DNA of 47,213 bases from DASSWB01 sp035705495. Lineage in GTDB: Bacteria; Bacteroidota; Bacteroidia; Flavobacteriales; Flavobacteriaceae. The stretch is taken from the NCBI GenBank assembly GCA_035705495.1, contig DASSWB010000037.1:1-47213 (forward strand), written 5' to 3'. How positions within the stretch are numbered: the first letter of the stretch is position 1; every line of letters starts with the position of its first letter. The notes under the pieces were generated by a model. It was not told the DNA's origin, did not search any database, and was given only the letters and a program-made list of their open reading frames with translations. This document shows positions 45,308-47,213 of this stretch, piece by piece. Both the position numbers and the translations under genes were made by a program.

Positions 45308-46531
45308 TTAATCGTGGGTTACTTTATGTACAAAGGCAAAAAGCACAATTGCTGCTATTATTTCTGCCAATAAAACACCAAGAAAAATATAAAGCAATTC
45401 CGAACCTTGGGGAGCGGAAAAAAAGAAAATAGGAGGAATAATCAAATATAAAATATTGCGGGAAACCGAAACCCTGAATTGTTCCTTAAATCTTTTTAAG
45501 GTATTGAACACATTGAATATTACCGAAAACATTCTGAAAAACCCGATAATCACCGAAACCATTGTAATATAAATAGCTTCTTCATACTTCGGAAAGTAAT
45601 TGTCGATCGCATAGGGTATGACAAACAATGAGAAAAGCCCCAAAATCCCGAGACCCATGAGTTGAAAACTAAATCGTTTGATCCTTTCCCACATAATCGT
45701 TTTATCATTCGTTTTACCGTATTCAAAAGTAAGATTGGGAAAAATATATTTTGAAAGCGCTGCTGGTAAAACATTAAATGCCATTAAAACCGCGTTCGAG
45801 GGCGCTGTTAAACCCAATGCCGTTGTCGAAATGAAAAACAGAATAAAAATACGTGGATAACTGTCCGGAATGCTTCTCAAAAAACTTAAAACCATCATGG
45901 GAAATCCGATTTTTACATTTTCAAAATATATGGGTTTATCAAAAAAGGATTTCACTTTTAAAGGTCTGTAAAACACTAATAAGGCTGTTGAAACCAAACT
46001 ATGTATGAGCAATAGAATCATATAACCTTCAAATTCCATCAAATAAATTAGCGGAATCAGCAGTAAGCCAAATGTGGAAGAAATGATATAAACCTTGGAA
46101 AGTAAATTGAAACTGTGTGACGATCTGTATGTTGCTGATAAATAATTATCTACAAACATGGTTGAAATAAAAACACCGGCGGTTGCGTAAATTAATTTCT
46201 CTTCCCCGCCATCGGCAACAAAAAAGGTTAAAAACAGAGCCACCAACATACAAATTGATGTATAACAAGTGGTCACGAATTGTGCCGAGGAAGCAAATCT
46301 TTTGACCCTTTCCATTCTTTGCTGCCCCATTAAGTATGGTAACTCCCTACCCAATCCTTCGGTAAGACCTAATTGAATAAATCCCATATAAGGTTTTACC
46401 AACAGGGCGGCTTGCCATAATCCCAATTTTTCAGGACCTATTTCACTAATAGCCAACAAACTGATCACCATCGCGGAGACCGTTTTATATAAAGAGGTGG
46501 CCGTAAAATAAATTCCTGTTTTGACTTTCAT
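45308..46531 (-). CDS. Wzx-type flippase (MOP superfamily)
   Basis: The 407-residue protein has about twelve hydrophobic helices without large soluble domains, and the N-terminal region (TATSLYKTVSAMVISLL...GLWQAALLVKPYMGF) looks like the polysaccharide-flippase branch of the MOP superfamily. It should move the lipid-linked repeat unit across the inner membrane before Wzy polymerisation. It is the only flippase candidate in the window. The gap to the YhcH-family gene upstream is 31 bases, so they are probably co-transcribed. Length is near the short end for Wzx. Confidence 0.85.
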   Translation of the reverse strand: MKVKTGIYFTATSLYKTVSAMVISLLAISEIGPEKLGLWQAALLVKPYMGFIQLGLTEGLGRELPYLMGQQRMERVKRFASSAQFVTTCYTSICMLVALFLTFFVADGGEEKLIYATAGVFISTMFVDNYLSATYRSSHSFNLLSKVYIISSTFGLLLIPLIYLMEFEGYMILLLIHSLVSTALLVFYRPLKVKSFFDKPIYFENVKIGFPMMVLSFLRSIPDSYPRIFILFFISTTALGLTAPSNAVLMAFNVLPAALSKYIFPNLTFEYGKTNDKTIMWERIKRFSFQLMGLGILGLFSLFVIPYAIDNYFPKYEEAIYITMVSVIIGFFRMFSVIFNVFNTLKRFKEQFRVSVSRNILYLIIPPIFFFSAPQGSELLYIFLGVLLAEIIAAIVLFAFVHKVTHD

Positions 46532-46562
46532 TCCGACTAAGCTATTGACTTAAATTTTTGCT

Positions 46563-46994
46563 TCAGATTAATATTTTAAAAACCTTTTTGCGTACCGATG
46601 TGCTACTTTCGACTTGAATAGAAGTTTTATGAACTTCGTGCGGAAACAAAATAAGAAAGCACCCTGGTTTTAAATGGATTTCTTGCTCTTTTTTTCCTGT
46701 GAATATTTGGTAATCGTTTTCATTTGAATAATCAGAAGTTTCATCCATATTTGAGATATCCGCAATTTGCACGCATTCTTCACCTGACAATATCACATGA
46801 ACATCAAGGTATTTTCTATGCGCTTCCCAAACGGCTTTTTCTTCTGGTTGTGTTTCATATTCCAAACCAATTCCGAATTGGGAATCAGCCACCATAAATT
46901 TTCCAGATTGAAAATTATTGTTTTTGAGGTCACGGATAATAAAATCAGATTTCAATCCGTAACTGCTCAAATTCTCCACTTTATCTATGATCAT
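46563..46994 (-). CDS. YhcH/YjgK/YiaL-family protein (DUF386, cupin-like)
   Basis: The 143-residue protein matches the YhcH family: WEAHRKYLDVHVILSGEE carries the typical histidine/aspartate metal ligands and FLILFPHEVHKTSI the later histidine, with a final KKVFKI strand. In E. coli yhcH is part of the nan operon for sialic acid use, and members are proposed to act as sugar anomerases or mutarotases. Placement beside a possible cytidylyltransferase (14-base overlap) and near a GT52-like gene suggests handling of a nonulosonic acid or its precursor. That link is inference. Confidence 0.88.
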   Translation of the reverse strand: MIIDKVENLSSYGLKSDFIIRDLKNNNFQSGKFMVADSQFGIGLEYETQPEEKAVWEAHRKYLDVHVILSGEECVQIADISNMDETSDYSNENDYQIFTGKKEQEIHLKPGCFLILFPHEVHKTSIQVESSTSVRKKVFKILI

Positions 46995-47213
46995 TGTATA
47001 TTTCTTTTTTGGTTTCTAAAATGGAGACCTGATTTTCCCTATAAAATGAATCGATTCTTTTTAATGTTTCTGCATCGACATTTGCTTGTTTTTTGTGCCC
47101 GTGGATTTTTAAATATTCTGGATGTTTATCCAACAGTTCAAAAACCTGAAATAATGAAGGAAGCGTTTGATATGGGAAATGAGAAAAGATTTTCTGCATG
47201 AACTTGTAATCTT
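46981..47213 (-). CDS. C-terminal fragment, possible cytidylyltransferase (SpsF/NeuA-like), partial
   Basis: Only about 77 C-terminal residues lie in the window. An ATG at 47199 exists but the frame is open to the edge, so the gene continues to the right. The fragment begins DYKFMQKIF and continues with SLFQVFELLDKHPEYLKIHGHK. This resembles the C-terminal tail of SpsF/acylneuraminate cytidylyltransferase-type proteins, where a DxxFxxKI helix is followed by a LLxxNPEL-type helix. The match is to a tail only and has no catalytic residues, so the call is tentative. It overlaps the YhcH-family gene by 14 bases. Confidence 0.4.
   Translation of the reverse strand, partial: DYKFMQKIFSHFPYQTLPSLFQVFELLDKHPEYLKIHGHKKQANVDAETLKRIDSFYRENQVSILETKKEIYNDHR

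Noticed and set aside
1..47213. Mobile elements, integrases, tRNA or rRNA genes
   Set aside because: No transposase, recombinase, terminal repeats or tRNA-like cloverleaf was recognised in any gap; gaps are short and accounted for.

Overview
The window looks like chromosomal DNA from a member of the Bacteroidota, most likely a Flavobacteriaceae-type organism. The reasons are AT-rich sequence, several perfect TAnnTTTG (-7) promoter elements, a long-form YidC, a GH3-family protein, an M61 lipoprotein peptidase and a Wza/Wzc/Wzi capsule set. I see no tRNA, rRNA, insertion sequence, integrase or CRISPR array. Genes are tightly packed; the longest stretch without a gene is about 246 bases (10519-10764), so no gap exceeds 300 bases.

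Region 1 (1-17 kb) holds mostly housekeeping and general genes. In order they are: the 3' end of a zinc-metalloprotease-like gene, a GH3-family adenylating enzyme, an FAD oxidoreductase, pyrG, yidC, a soluble multi-PAS histidine kinase with no adjacent regulator, two small genes (one an extremely acidic lipoprotein), an M61 peptidase, an ABC1/UbiB-type kinase, an FAD/Rieske oxidoreductase and a PAP2 phosphatase.

Region 2 (17-47 kb) is a large surface-polysaccharide locus, almost all on the minus strand. Its left end holds export and control genes: a Wzi-like barrel, a PHP-type tyrosine phosphatase on the plus strand tail-to-tail with the Wzc kinase, and Wza. Next come four genes that match the Campylobacter PglF-PglE-PglD-PglC set: membrane 4,6-dehydratase, aminotransferase, NeuD/PglD acetyltransferase and small phosphoglycosyl transferase. 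Together they should make a diacetamido-trideoxyhexose and load it on undecaprenyl phosphate. The rest of the locus has an asparagine-synthase-type amidotransferase, four GT4 glycosyltransferases, two GNATs, three NodB-fold deacetylases that all keep their metal triad, a candidate Wzy polymerase, an MBOAT/SGNH acylation pair, two left-handed beta-helix acyltransferases, a PAPS-type sulfotransferase, a GT52-like (bacterial sialyltransferase superfamily) enzyme and a Wzx flippase. The right edge has a YhcH-family protein and the C-terminal end of what may be a cytidylyltransferase.

Taken together, the locus should build a heavily decorated glycan by a Wzx/Wzy route. The predicted features are a bacillosamine-like first sugar, possible N-deacetylation and re-acylation, O-acylation, amidation, sulfation, and possibly a CMP-activated nonulosonic acid whose genes would continue beyond the right edge. 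The most interesting parts are the sulfotransferase, the GNAT-deacetylase-deacetylase-Wzy-GNAT block, the GT52/YhcH/cytidylyltransferase hint, and inverted repeats placed at possible promoters.
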